Positions 1 to 8,285 of a stretch of DNA of 64,000 bases are shown piece by piece. The translations under genes were made by a program, and so were the position numbers. Origin of the DNA: Eubacteriales bacterium (GTDB lineage Bacteria; Bacillota; Clostridia; Lachnospirales; Lachnospiraceae). The stretch spans positions 33,382 to 97,381 of the forward strand of contig JAUNGB010000006.1 in NCBI GenBank assembly GCA_030524715.1, written 5' to 3'. Under the pieces are notes generated by a model that ran no database searches, was not told the origin of the DNA, and saw only the letters and a list, made by a program, of their open reading frames with translations. Position 1 is the stretch's first letter. Every line of letters begins with the position of its first letter.

Positions 1-220
1 GAATCTTGGGAAGGATGATGAAGAATTCCTGGACGTCCTCAATGTGGAGGAAGCAGAGAAGCATATGAACGAGGACCAGTTTGCCCCGGGTTCCATGCTT
101 CCGAAATTTGAAGCCGGAATTTCCTTTATCCGGAAGGGAGAAGGACGCCGCGCCATTATTACGGATATCCCCCATGCAAGAGACGGATACCGGGAAAAAA
201 CAGGAACGATTATTAAATAA
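1..220 (+). CDS. arcC: Carbamate kinase, C-terminal fragment (cut by window edge)
   Basis: The reading frame enters at base 2 and ends at a TAA at 218-220, giving the last 72 residues. The stretch QFAPGSMLPK followed by an AIITD strand and a closing KTGTIIK matches the carboxy end of carbamate kinases. These enzymes make ATP and carbamate from carbamoyl phosphate and ADP, the last step of the arginine deiminase or purine/allantoin routes. The rest of the gene and its operon lie to the left, so its pathway cannot be told. A strong terminator follows directly. The family call is fairly sure from this short piece. Confidence 0.82.
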   Translation, partial: NLGKDDEEFLDVLNVEEAEKHMNEDQFAPGSMLPKFEAGISFIRKGEGRRAIITDIPHARDGYREKTGTIIK

Positions 221-233
221 CCAAATAACTGAT

Positions 234-278
234 AAAAAGGGGATCCCGCGCCAAATCCAGGCGCAGGATCCCCTTTTT
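234..278. terminator. Bidirectional intrinsic terminator
   Basis: A GC-rich stem (AAGGGGATCC with GGATCCCCTT, extended inward by CGCGCC/GGCGC) is flanked by five A on the left and five T on the right. It can stop both the rightward carbamate kinase transcript and the leftward sugar-transport transcript ending at 409. Confidence 0.85.
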
Positions 279-380
279 GATTACCTCATACAGCCTCCCG
301 GGCAATCCTTACGGACGCCCTTCAGGCTGTTTATAAGAGACTAACTATTGTGCCTCCCGACGGTCAGTGCTCTGTGCACT

Positions 381-408
381 TAAACCGGAGATGCTTATCT
401 GCATTCAA
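381..408. repeat. Partial copy of dispersed palindromic repeat (family B)
   Basis: The stretch GAGATGCTTATCTGCATTCA touches the stop codon of the binding-protein gene. It matches the better copies near 17230, 23071, 24493 and 52336, of which it retains only one arm. Confidence 0.5.
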
Positions 409-1650
409 TTAGTCGTAAAGGTTCGGAGCGATTGTCTCGTCTTCGATATTGTTTACATCATACCAGTAACCGTCTGTAGGAACGTCAGAAACTTCCTGTC
501 CGTTAGCTGCTGCTGTAAGAGCGTAGATTGCATAGTAGCCCATCATCAGAGGAGACTGTGTAACAGCGCCAAGGAATGTGCCATCCTGTACGGCTGCTTT
601 AATGATAGAACCAGCGTCAAAACCAACACCGATTACATCGCCTGCTGCTGCATCGGAACCAAGAACGTTCAGGTTTGCATTAGCTGCAAGAACACCTTCT
701 GCTGCTGTCTGGTTGGAACCGAAGATTGCGATACAGTTTTCTTTGGAAAGAATAGCCTGAGCTTCTGTGGAGCAAAGCTCTACAGTTGTCTGTGCCGGAA
801 CTGCTACCTGGATAACAACGTCTGCATCAGCTTCTGTTGCATCAGCGGTTGTTGCTGCGTTTACATAGAATTCGTTGCCGGCTACTGCAACTGTTTTTCC
901 GTCTGCCTGAAGAAGCTCGATCATCTTGTCAATGAAACCGCCGCCACGCTGCTGAATATTCAGAGCTGTTGCATCCTGGTTAACTTCACCGATGATAACC
1001 TGTCCTTCTGCGTTTGCTACAACATCTTTAATTGCTGCATACATGTTTTCAGCAGCTACAGAACCAGCCTGTGCATTGTCTGTACAAACCTCTGCTACTA
1101 CGGAGCCTTCCGGAGCATCAGCAACACCGGTATCAAAGGTAACTACCGGGATTCCCTTGTCTGCACATGTCTGAAGAGCTTCCAGTACGGAAGAAGTATC
1201 GCATGCTGCAAGACCAAGACCAGCCGGGCTTGTTCCGATTGCTGTGTTGATCATGTTTACCTGGTCAGCGATATCGGACTCGCTGTTCGGTCCCTGTGCT
1301 TTGTAGGTAACACCAAGTTCCTCTGCAGCCATATCCATACCTTTCATAGCTGCTTCCCAGTATGTAGACTGGAAGGATTTTACCATCATCGGGAATTCAT
1401 AAGCTTCGTTAGCGGTCAGTCCTTCAAACTGTGCTGCCGGATCTGCTGCGTCTGCTTCTGCAGCGTCAGTATCTTCTGTTTCTTCTGCTTCTGTGTCTTC
1501 TGCTGCATCAGTTTCTTCTGCATCTGTTTCAGCAGCGTCAGCTTCTTCTTCTACTGCTGTGTCAGCTTCTTCTGCAAATGCCGGAGTAACGGTCATTCCC
1601 ATTACCATTGCTACGCTGAGTCCCAGTGCGATCACTTTCTTGAATGTCAT
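409..1650 (-). CDS. Sugar ABC transporter substrate-binding protein (RbsB/LacI-fold type)
   Basis: 413 residues. A signal peptide (about 1-26) ends in TPAFA|EE, a signal-peptidase-I type site. There is no cysteine, so the usual lipobox of Gram-positive binding proteins is absent. Residues about 27-75 are a low-complexity Glu/Ala/Asp/Thr linker. The rest is a type-1 periplasmic-binding fold (FPMMVKSFQSTYW start, VVTFDTG and VIGVGFDAG strands). It is the last gene of the permease-ATPase-permease operon, 108 bases behind the second permease, and may be boosted by its own promoter. The sugar is unknown; ribose, fucose or a polyol are all possible. A possible CcpA-like site, TGAAAACGTTCACC, lies at 1687-1700 just upstream. 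Confidence 0.88.
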   Translation of the reverse strand: MTFKKVIALGLSVAMVMGMTVTPAFAEEADTAVEEEADAAETDAEETDAAEDTEAEETEDTDAAEADAADPAAQFEGLTANEAYEFPMMVKSFQSTYWEAAMKGMDMAAEELGVTYKAQGPNSESDIADQVNMINTAIGTSPAGLGLAACDTSSVLEALQTCADKGIPVVTFDTGVADAPEGSVVAEVCTDNAQAGSVAAENMYAAIKDVVANAEGQVIIGEVNQDATALNIQQRGGGFIDKMIELLQADGKTVAVAGNEFYVNAATTADATEADADVVIQVAVPAQTTVELCSTEAQAILSKENCIAIFGSNQTAAEGVLAANANLNVLGSDAAAGDVIGVGFDAGSIIKAAVQDGTFLGAVTQSPLMMGYYAIYALTAAANGQEVSDVPTDGYWYDVNNIEDETIAPNLYD

Positions 1651-1686
1651 TTCTTTGTCCTCCTTTTAATCTGTGTCTTTGTTTTA

Positions 1687-1700
1687 TATGAAAACGTTCA
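1687..1700. promoter_or_regulatory. Possible catabolite-repression (cre-like) site
   Basis: TGAAAACGTTCACC matches 12 of 14 positions of the Gram-positive cre consensus TGWAARCGYTWWCW. It lies between the second permease and the binding-protein gene. A LacI-family operator would look similar. Confidence 0.35.
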
Positions 1701-1758
1701 CCGTTTCACATACCTGATATTAAGTTTCACATACCCGATCAATTATTGATCCGGAAAA

Positions 1759-2733
1759 TTATTTTATCCCTTTTTTCTCCTTCAGGATATCGATCAATAC
1801 TGCCACGATCAGCACGATACCGGTAATGATCTGCTGCCAGTTTGCCTGAAGCCCGATATAGGGAAGACCGGTCTTCAAAAGCATGATGACATAAATACCT
1901 ACAAAAGTCCCCAGCAGGGAACCATACCCGCCGGATGCGGCAACGCCGCCTACAAATACGCCGCCGATGGCATCCATCTCAAGTCCTGCGCCGGTACCGG
2001 GCTGTACAGTAGGAGTAACCGCTGCATATGCTGTAGCAGCAAGGCCTACAAACAGACCGCAGACAACGTAAACCATAACATGATAAAATTTTACGTTGAT
2101 TCCGGAAAGGGCTGCCGCTTCTTTATTGGAACCGATAGCGATGGTATAACGCCCGAATTTTGTGTGATTCAGAACGAATTCCATCAGAAGAACCAGAAGG
2201 ATCATCCACAGGAAACCTATAGGATAACGGTCAGCGCTTCTTCCTGTACCAATCGTGAGCTTATAAATCGAATGGAACCATCCGCCCTCCTGGGTAAGTC
2301 CCGGCCACGGGGTCGCACTGTAAAGAGAGCCGATACCACGGGTAATCATACAGGTACAAAGAGTAGCCAAAAACGGCGGAAGATTCATAATACCGATCAG
2401 GACGCCGTTTACAGCACCGATGGCAACGCCCAGCAGCACGCACACCAGCATGGCAATGATAACAGGGCAGTTGTTGTTTCTGATCAGGGTTCCGCCGATC
2501 AGCGCGTAACAAACCATTCCTGTTCCGATCGACAGGTCTACGCCGCCTGTAATCAGCGGGAAGGTAACACCGATTGCCATCAGAAGGTCATAGTAGGAAA
2601 AATCCAGAAGGCTCAGCAGGGTATTGTACTGCCGAAACTCCTTGCTCATGATTGAAAATACTGCTGTCAATGCAATAACAACCAGCAAAACAATAAATCT
2701 CTGATCACTTAAAATACTTTTTTTCTTAGTCAT
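1759..2733 (-). CDS. Sugar ABC transporter permease (RbsC family)
   Basis: 324 residues, mostly hydrophobic, with about eight to ten membrane segments. It holds the typical GGVDLSIGTGM motif near residue 64 and GSNKEAAALSGINV in the cytoplasmic loop, the coupling region that contacts the ATPase. This is one of two different RbsC-type permeases in the operon, so the channel may be a heterodimer, whereas ribose importers usually use a homodimer. It begins 11 bases after the ATPase gene. Confidence 0.9.
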   Translation of the reverse strand: MTKKKSILSDQRFIVLLVVIALTAVFSIMSKEFRQYNTLLSLLDFSYYDLLMAIGVTFPLITGGVDLSIGTGMVCYALIGGTLIRNNNCPVIIAMLVCVLLGVAIGAVNGVLIGIMNLPPFLATLCTCMITRGIGSLYSATPWPGLTQEGGWFHSIYKLTIGTGRSADRYPIGFLWMILLVLLMEFVLNHTKFGRYTIAIGSNKEAAALSGINVKFYHVMVYVVCGLFVGLAATAYAAVTPTVQPGTGAGLEMDAIGGVFVGGVAASGGYGSLLGTFVGIYVIMLLKTGLPYIGLQANWQQIITGIVLIVAVLIDILKEKKGIK

Positions 2734-2744
2734 GACTGTCCTCC

Positions 2745-4256
2745 TTAATCGATATTCCGTGTAGCCTTGTTCATGATGTTTTCCTGGGTCGCTTCGGAAA
2801 TATCAATATTTCCTGTAACCTTCCCCTCGCACATAATGATAATGCGGTCACTCATACGGAGAACCTCTGTCATTTCAGAAGAGATCATGATGATCGATTT
2901 ACCCTCGGCTGCCAGTTTGTTCATTAATTTATAAATCTCGTTCTTGGCGCCGACATCGATACCTCTGGTAGGCTCATCGAAGATCAGGATATCACTGTCT
3001 CTGGTAAGCCACTTGGCAATAACGACTTTCTGCTGGTTACCGCCGGAAAGATTTACAACAAGCTGATCTGCGGTAGGCGTCTTGGTTGCAAGTTCCTTGA
3101 TATATCTCTCAGTTACCTCTTTTTCTTTGGCTGAGTTGATCAGCAGGCCGCTGGTATACTGTTCCATCGTTGCCAGAGTCGTGTTTTCAATACAGGACTT
3201 CTGTACAACACATCCGTATCTTCTTCTGTCCTCTGACAGGTAACCGATGCCATATTTAACCGCATCCTGCGGGCTGTTGATGGTCACCTCGTGAAGCTGG
3301 CCGTCTTTTCCCATAACAGAAATCTTTCCGCTCTGCTTTGGATCCGCACCAAACAGCGCTCTGGCTGTCTCTGTACGTCCGGCACCCATCAGTCCGGAGA
3401 AGCCAAGAATCTCGCCCTTGCGAAGCTCAAAGCTGACATTCTGAACCATCTTGCCTGCATTAAGATTCTCTACCTTAAGAACTACAGGGGCATCCGGTGC
3501 AACCATACTGTGCTGCTTCGGATCCTCGTAAATGACACGGCCAACCATCATGTTGATGATATCTTCCTTGGTACTCTCTGCTGTTACCAGAGTTCCTACA
3601 TAACCGCCGTCTCGCATGACTGTTACACGGTCTGTGATAACCTTGATCTCATCCATACGATGTGAAATATAAACGATTCCCAGACCCTTTTCACGAAGGT
3701 CACGGATGATCACAAATAAATCCGCGATCTCTTTCTCTGTCAGAGCTGCTGAAGGCTCATCGAAGATAATAACCTCCGCCTTATGGGAAATCGCTTTTGC
3801 AATCTCACACATCTGCTGTTTACCAACCGTAAGATTGTGCATCTTCTCTCTCGGATCGATTTCAATATTCAATTCCCGGAAAAGCTTCCTGGAATCTTCG
3901 ATCATTTTTTTATCATCAATGCGGAAACCTTTCTTAGGCTCACGTCCGATGAAAATATTCTGAGCGACTGTAAGATCACCCACCATGTTTAATTCCTGAT
4001 GTACGATTACAACACCTGCATCCTGTGCCTCTCTTGTGTTGTGGAATTCCACCTCTTTCCCTTTGTAGGTGATCGAACCGGAATCCTTCTGGTAAATACC
4101 GGTAAGAACCTTCATCAGTGTGGACTTTCCGGCACCGTTTTCTCCCATAAGAGCATGTACTTCACCGCGTTTCACCTCGAAATTAACGTGATCCAAAGCA
4201 TGAACTCCAGGAAAGGACTTATCAATGCCTTCCATAGTCAGAATAACTTCACCCAT
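2745..4256 (-). CDS. Sugar ABC transporter ATP-binding protein (RbsA/MglA type, two nucleotide domains)
   Basis: 503 residues with two fused ATPase domains. The first has Walker A GENGAGKST (about 38-46), Walker B VIIFDEP, and an LTVGKQQ segment in place of the usual signature. The second has a degenerate Walker A (GLMGAGRTE), signature LSGGNQQ and DILIFDEPTRGIDVGAK. Unequal domains are normal for carbohydrate-uptake (CUT2) importers. It lies between the two permeases, 20 bases after the first. Confidence 0.93.
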   Translation of the reverse strand: MGEVILTMEGIDKSFPGVHALDHVNFEVKRGEVHALMGENGAGKSTLMKVLTGIYQKDSGSITYKGKEVEFHNTREAQDAGVVIVHQELNMVGDLTVAQNIFIGREPKKGFRIDDKKMIEDSRKLFRELNIEIDPREKMHNLTVGKQQMCEIAKAISHKAEVIIFDEPSAALTEKEIADLFVIIRDLREKGLGIVYISHRMDEIKVITDRVTVMRDGGYVGTLVTAESTKEDIINMMVGRVIYEDPKQHSMVAPDAPVVLKVENLNAGKMVQNVSFELRKGEILGFSGLMGAGRTETARALFGADPKQSGKISVMGKDGQLHEVTINSPQDAVKYGIGYLSEDRRRYGCVVQKSCIENTTLATMEQYTSGLLINSAKEKEVTERYIKELATKTPTADQLVVNLSGGNQQKVVIAKWLTRDSDILIFDEPTRGIDVGAKNEIYKLMNKLAAEGKSIIMISSEMTEVLRMSDRIIIMCEGKVTGNIDISEATQENIMNKATRNID

Positions 4257-4276
4257 TGCTGCATCCTCCCTTCACA

Positions 4277-5254
4277 TTAATTCTTTCTGCGTCTTGCAGA
4301 AACATCGGCATAAACTGCTACGATTACGATGATACCGGTAATGATCATCTGCTGGCCCTTGCCAAGGCCGAAAGCCATGATTCCCTGCTGCAAAAGAGAA
4401 ATGATGCACACGCCGATCACTGTACCGCCGATGGAAGCAAGTCCGCCGACCATGGAAGTACCGCCCATAACGCAGCCTGCAATAGCCTCGTTGTTGTACT
4501 GGTCGCCATATCCAGGCTGAACCGTTGTATAGGTAGCTACGAAAAACAGAGCAGCGATTCCTGCCATCATCCCGCAGATGATATAGGCAAGCATACGCCA
4601 TTTCTTTGTGTTAACGCCGGAAAGACGAACCGCCTCGCTGTTGGAACCAAGGCAAAGGATATATCTGCCCGGTTTTGTGCGGTAAAGGACAATGCCGCAG
4701 ATTAAGGCAACAGCCAGGAAGATCACAAGGCCTACCGGGAAACCGTTATAGGAAACAATATTTCTGAACCATCCGTTCTCCGGATCACTGGCTAACGGCC
4801 AGCTTACGGACTGTGTCTTGGTGAATACGGAAGCAAGGCCTTTTGCAATGTTCATAGATGCCATGGACACGATAAACGGCGGCACGGACATATAAGATAC
4901 CAGCCATCCGTTGAAAACTCCGAAGCAAACGCCTACGAGAACACAGATGATCATAGCCAGCGCGCACGGAACGCCATAGCTTGTCATGCAGTAGCCGGAG
5001 ATCAGCGCACAGCAGAACATTACCGGCCCGATAGAGAAATCGATGCCTCCCGTAGCGATTACAAAAGTAACGCCTAATGACAAAAAGCCCAGGAAATATA
5101 CGTAGTTCAGAGTGGACCGAATACTGTCCACCACCGGGAATTTACTTCCCAGAGCAGCTCTGAAGACTATGAACATCACAATCAGAATCCCCACCAGCAG
5201 GATCCTGTTCAGTCCGAGCTTTTTCATGATTGGATTTTGTTTCAGCTTTTCCAA
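4277..5254 (-). CDS. Sugar ABC transporter permease (RbsC family), first gene of operon
   Basis: 325 residues with the same fold as the permease at 1759 but clearly diverged. The GGIDFSIGPVM motif is present, as is GSNSEAVRLSGVNTKKW in the coupling loop. It is the first gene of the four-gene importer. The 240-base leader upstream contains a candidate -10 box (TATTAT, 5303-5308) without a good -35, plus a 44-base palindrome. This suits activator-dependent control, probably by the neighbouring response regulator (inference). Confidence 0.9.
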   Translation of the reverse strand: MEKLKQNPIMKKLGLNRILLVGILIVMFIVFRAALGSKFPVVDSIRSTLNYVYFLGFLSLGVTFVIATGGIDFSIGPVMFCCALISGYCMTSYGVPCALAMIICVLVGVCFGVFNGWLVSYMSVPPFIVSMASMNIAKGLASVFTKTQSVSWPLASDPENGWFRNIVSYNGFPVGLVIFLAVALICGIVLYRTKPGRYILCLGSNSEAVRLSGVNTKKWRMLAYIICGMMAGIAALFFVATYTTVQPGYGDQYNNEAIAGCVMGGTSMVGGLASIGGTVIGVCIISLLQQGIMAFGLGKGQQMIITGIIVIVAVYADVSARRRKN

Positions 5255-5346
5255 TTTTTTCCCTCCCTATATTTTTTTCGTTTCAGTGTTTTTCTACCCC
5301 TAATAATAGCCTGAAATTCTTCTGATGAAAATGGAAAATCTTCTAA

Positions 5347-5390
5347 AAAAAGGTTAAAAATTTACGGTACCGTAAATTTTTAACCTTTTT
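5347..5390. repeat. 44-base perfect palindrome, probable terminator or operator
   Basis: The sequence reads AAAAAGGTTAAAAATTTACG on the left arm and its exact complement on the right, centred on GGTACC with no loop. It sits between the end of the sensor operon (5495) and the start of the importer operon (5254). The flanking A and T runs allow a terminator in both directions, but a loopless perfect dyad could equally be a protein site. Confidence 0.6.
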
Positions 5391-5494
5391 AGAGTGTGTT
5401 TGAAAATTGCTTTCTGCAGGATGTATTCCACAATTTGAGGATATCTGGTTCAAATAAGAAAAGCGCAGCGGGCGCTGCCCGCCTGGCGGCTCTG

Positions 5495-6499
5495 TTATTG
5501 CTCTGTTTCCGTCTGACTGACGTTATTGAACGGAAACAGAAGCTTCTCTATTTCGCTGGTATACATATTTTCAGGGGTTACCAGTTCAGAGCCGGAATCA
5601 ATATCTTTTTCCACATCTTCGCCATTGAGCATCCGGACTGTTTCCCGCACGCCCACATAGCCCATCTTGAACGCCTTCTGTACCACGAAGCCCCGGAAAA
5701 TCCCTTGCTCCATCAACTGCACCGCCTCCTGGGAGCTGTCTATTCCCACTACTTTGATACGGTCCTGGGCATTGGCGTCCTTCACGGCTCTCGCGGCCCC
5801 TACGGAGGAATATTCGTTCAGCCCGGCGATCATTTCCAGATCCGGATATTTCTCCATCAGTTCTTCCGTCAGGGCATATGCCTTGTCAAAAATGGAATCG
5901 CAATATACCACCTCCACGATATTCTCTGCTTTGGCTCCAAGTCCTTCCCGGAAGCCCCGCTCTCTTTCAACCGCTGTGGATACCCCCTGCACATGGCATA
6001 CCACCGCGATTTTTGAATCGTCCTCCAGAAAGCCGGAGGCATATTCTCCCAGCTTTCTCCCGGCCTCCAGATTGTCTGTGGCAACTGTCAGATCCTGAAT
6101 ATCCTCTTCTATATAAGAATCAACAAATGTGATCCTGATCCCCTTTTTCTTTGCCGTCTCCAAAAGCTCTGTGGAAGCGGTAAAGCTGGAAGGCGAGATC
6201 AGGATCGCATCAGGCTGTTTCTCAATTGCCTCAGCCAGAAGCTCGTTCTGACGTTCCACGTCCTGCTCTCTGTCAGGAGCCAGGACCTCCAGAGAGGCGT
6301 GGTACTCCTTTGCGGCCATCCTTGCCCCTGAGATCAGGGAGGTCCAGAAATCATTGGTTCCGTCAGCAGTCTTCGGGATATAGATCAGGGAGTACATCTG
6401 GTTTTCTTTTTTCTGTTTCCAAAGCCAGAAGCCCGCGATCCCCGCTGCAGCGATGCACACTGCCAGAAGGATATATACCCATTTTTTAATTTTTTTCAT
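5495..6499 (-). CDS. Membrane-anchored sugar-binding sensor protein of a three-part signalling system
   Basis: 334 residues from the ATG at 6499, chosen because GGAGGACGGCC precedes it. The longer frame to 6616 has no ribosome site and lies inside the kinase gene. One membrane anchor (about 7-23) is followed by a LacI/RbsB-type binding fold (TADGTNDFWTSLISGA, AILISPSS, IKVVGIDSS). It overlaps the end of the histidine kinase gene by 14 bases, so the two are probably translationally coupled. Such proteins present sugar to a YesM-type kinase instead of feeding an importer. It probably senses the substrate of the adjacent ABC system (inference). Confidence 0.82.
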   Translation of the reverse strand: MKKIKKWVYILLAVCIAAAGIAGFWLWKQKKENQMYSLIYIPKTADGTNDFWTSLISGARMAAKEYHASLEVLAPDREQDVERQNELLAEAIEKQPDAILISPSSFTASTELLETAKKKGIRITFVDSYIEEDIQDLTVATDNLEAGRKLGEYASGFLEDDSKIAVVCHVQGVSTAVERERGFREGLGAKAENIVEVVYCDSIFDKAYALTEELMEKYPDLEMIAGLNEYSSVGAARAVKDANAQDRIKVVGIDSSQEAVQLMEQGIFRGFVVQKAFKMGYVGVRETVRMLNGEDVEKDIDSGSELVTPENMYTSEIEKLLFPFNNVSQTETEQ

Positions 6500-8285
6500 G
6501 GCCGTCCTCCTGTGACTTTGGAATGGTAATGGTTGCTTTTGTGCCTGTACCCTGTTTACTTTTGTAGGTAATGCCGTAGCTGTTCCCATAATAAAGCTGC
6601 AGCCGCTTCTGCACATTGTAAACGCCCACGCCGTTGGATTGATAATTTACTTTATGCCGTTCAAAAATATGCTCAAGCGTCTCTTCATCCATGCCCACGC
6701 CGTTATCCTTCACCTCAAGGATGACGTTTTCCCCGTCCTCATATCCGTTTACCAGCAACAGGCCTTTGCTCTCCTTATATTTCAGCCCGTGATAGATCGC
6801 ATTCTCTATAAGAGGCTGGAGCACCAGCTTGATGATCTTTATCCCGGTAATGGACGGCTCCACGTCGATCTGAAATTCCAGCTTGTCTTTGTAGCGCATT
6901 TTCTGGATGGTAAGATAGCTTCTGGCATATTCCACCTCCTGCCCGATGGGCACCAGTTCATCCTCATTGCTGATGCTCTGGCGCAGAAGCCTTGCAAGGG
7001 ACGCCGTCATAAGGACGACCTCCTCATGCTTTTTCCCCTCTGCCATCCATATGATAGAATCCAGGGTATTATAAAGGAAATGTGGGTTGATCTGGGACTG
7101 CAGGGCTTTCAGCTCGCTCTTGCGCTTTTCCTCCTGCTCATGCACATTCTGCTCCATCAGTTCTTCAATACGGTGGGTCATGACATTAAAGGATTTTGTC
7201 AGGCTTCCGATTTCATTTTCTGAGGGAACCTCCACATCCGCAGTCTCAAAATCTCCCTCCTGTACCTTTGCCATGGAATCCCTCAGCTTTTGGAGCGGCG
7301 AAGTGATCATTCGTGTAATGATACTGGAAATCCACAGTGCCACCACCACAAGGGCCACCGCTGTCAGCACATAAATACTCTGTGCTTTCCGCGTATTCTT
7401 CAGCAATTCTCCCACATTCATACAGGCCGCCACTGTCCAGCCGGTCTTTTCCGAACGTGAAAGGGTATAAATCTTCCCCTGGTCGCCATTATCCGTGATC
7501 ACCGTATCAGACTCTGCGTTCATGACCATATCTATGTTTTCGGTCTGCAGTTCGTTGTAAAGCTGCTGCTGCTGAGGATGGTACACAATGTTGCCTTCCT
7601 CATCCAGGATAAAAACATAGCCCTTTTCCCCAATGCTGTTCTGGTCGCAAAGGCTGCTGATGGCGCTGTAGTTCAGATCGATAAAAAAAACGCCGTCGGA
7701 ATCGCCGCTTCCGGTCCTGTTGCGGATATCCCGGCTTAAGGTGATCACCCACGGGCGTTCTCCCTTTACCACATGCTGCACATGGGAAGAGCTCAGCGCG
7801 GAGCTGTCTCTGGATTCCATTGCCTCCCGGTACCATTCCTGGCCTGCGATATCCAGATCAGGATTTACCTCCTGCTCCCCTTCGTTGATCAGGGCTCTTC
7901 CGTCGATCCGCAGGATTCCCAGGTTACGGATATCCTCACGGCCCTTCAGGATGGTGGAAAACTGTGTCAGAAGCCTTTTCCTGGCGTCTCCGGTATTTTC
8001 CTCCGTCTCATAAAGATAATACTGTACATCATCTCCGGTGGCTATCAGGGAGGATATATTATCCATGTAATCAATATAAGAATCAATATTCTGATTCATC
8101 TGACGGACGATGGCCCTGGTGTATTCCACTGAATTTTCATAGATGGACGACCTGGTATAATTCAGAGAAACCACCGTTACGATGGCCACAGCGCTTAACA
8201 CAAGGATGGATACCACCGTAAAAATGGCGCTCTGGATACTCTTAAAGCGCCCCAGCAGCCGTCCGCTGAAACCTTCTTTTTTCAT
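6486..8285 (-). CDS. Sensor histidine kinase, YesM/LytS-like family
   Basis: 599 residues. It has a membrane segment at about 20-42, an extracellular Cache-like sensor region (about 45-295), a second membrane segment (about 303-322), a HAMP linker, and the His_kinase box SQINPHFLYNTLDSI with the phosphorylated histidine. The HATPase domain follows (NAIYHGL, DNGVGM, GVGVYNVQKRL). Its start overlaps the stop of the response regulator as ATGA. These kinases usually control carbohydrate uptake genes, here most likely the importer at 409-5254. Confidence 0.93.
   Translation of the reverse strand: MKKEGFSGRLLGRFKSIQSAIFTVVSILVLSAVAIVTVVSLNYTRSSIYENSVEYTRAIVRQMNQNIDSYIDYMDNISSLIATGDDVQYYLYETEENTGDARKRLLTQFSTILKGREDIRNLGILRIDGRALINEGEQEVNPDLDIAGQEWYREAMESRDSSALSSSHVQHVVKGERPWVITLSRDIRNRTGSGDSDGVFFIDLNYSAISSLCDQNSIGEKGYVFILDEEGNIVYHPQQQQLYNELQTENIDMVMNAESDTVITDNGDQGKIYTLSRSEKTGWTVAACMNVGELLKNTRKAQSIYVLTAVALVVVALWISSIITRMITSPLQKLRDSMAKVQEGDFETADVEVPSENEIGSLTKSFNVMTHRIEELMEQNVHEQEEKRKSELKALQSQINPHFLYNTLDSIIWMAEGKKHEEVVLMTASLARLLRQSISNEDELVPIGQEVEYARSYLTIQKMRYKDKLEFQIDVEPSITGIKIIKLVLQPLIENAIYHGLKYKESKGLLLVNGYEDGENVILEVKDNGVGMDEETLEHIFERHKVNYQSNGVGVYNVQKRLQLYYGNSYGITYKSKQGTGTKATITIPKSQEDGHEKN

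Noticed and set aside
367-1749. 460-residue Cys-rich open frame on the plus strand
   Set aside because: It is the exact antisense of the sugar-binding protein gene. The abundant Cys comes from reverse-reading Ala-rich codons, and there is no ribosome site.
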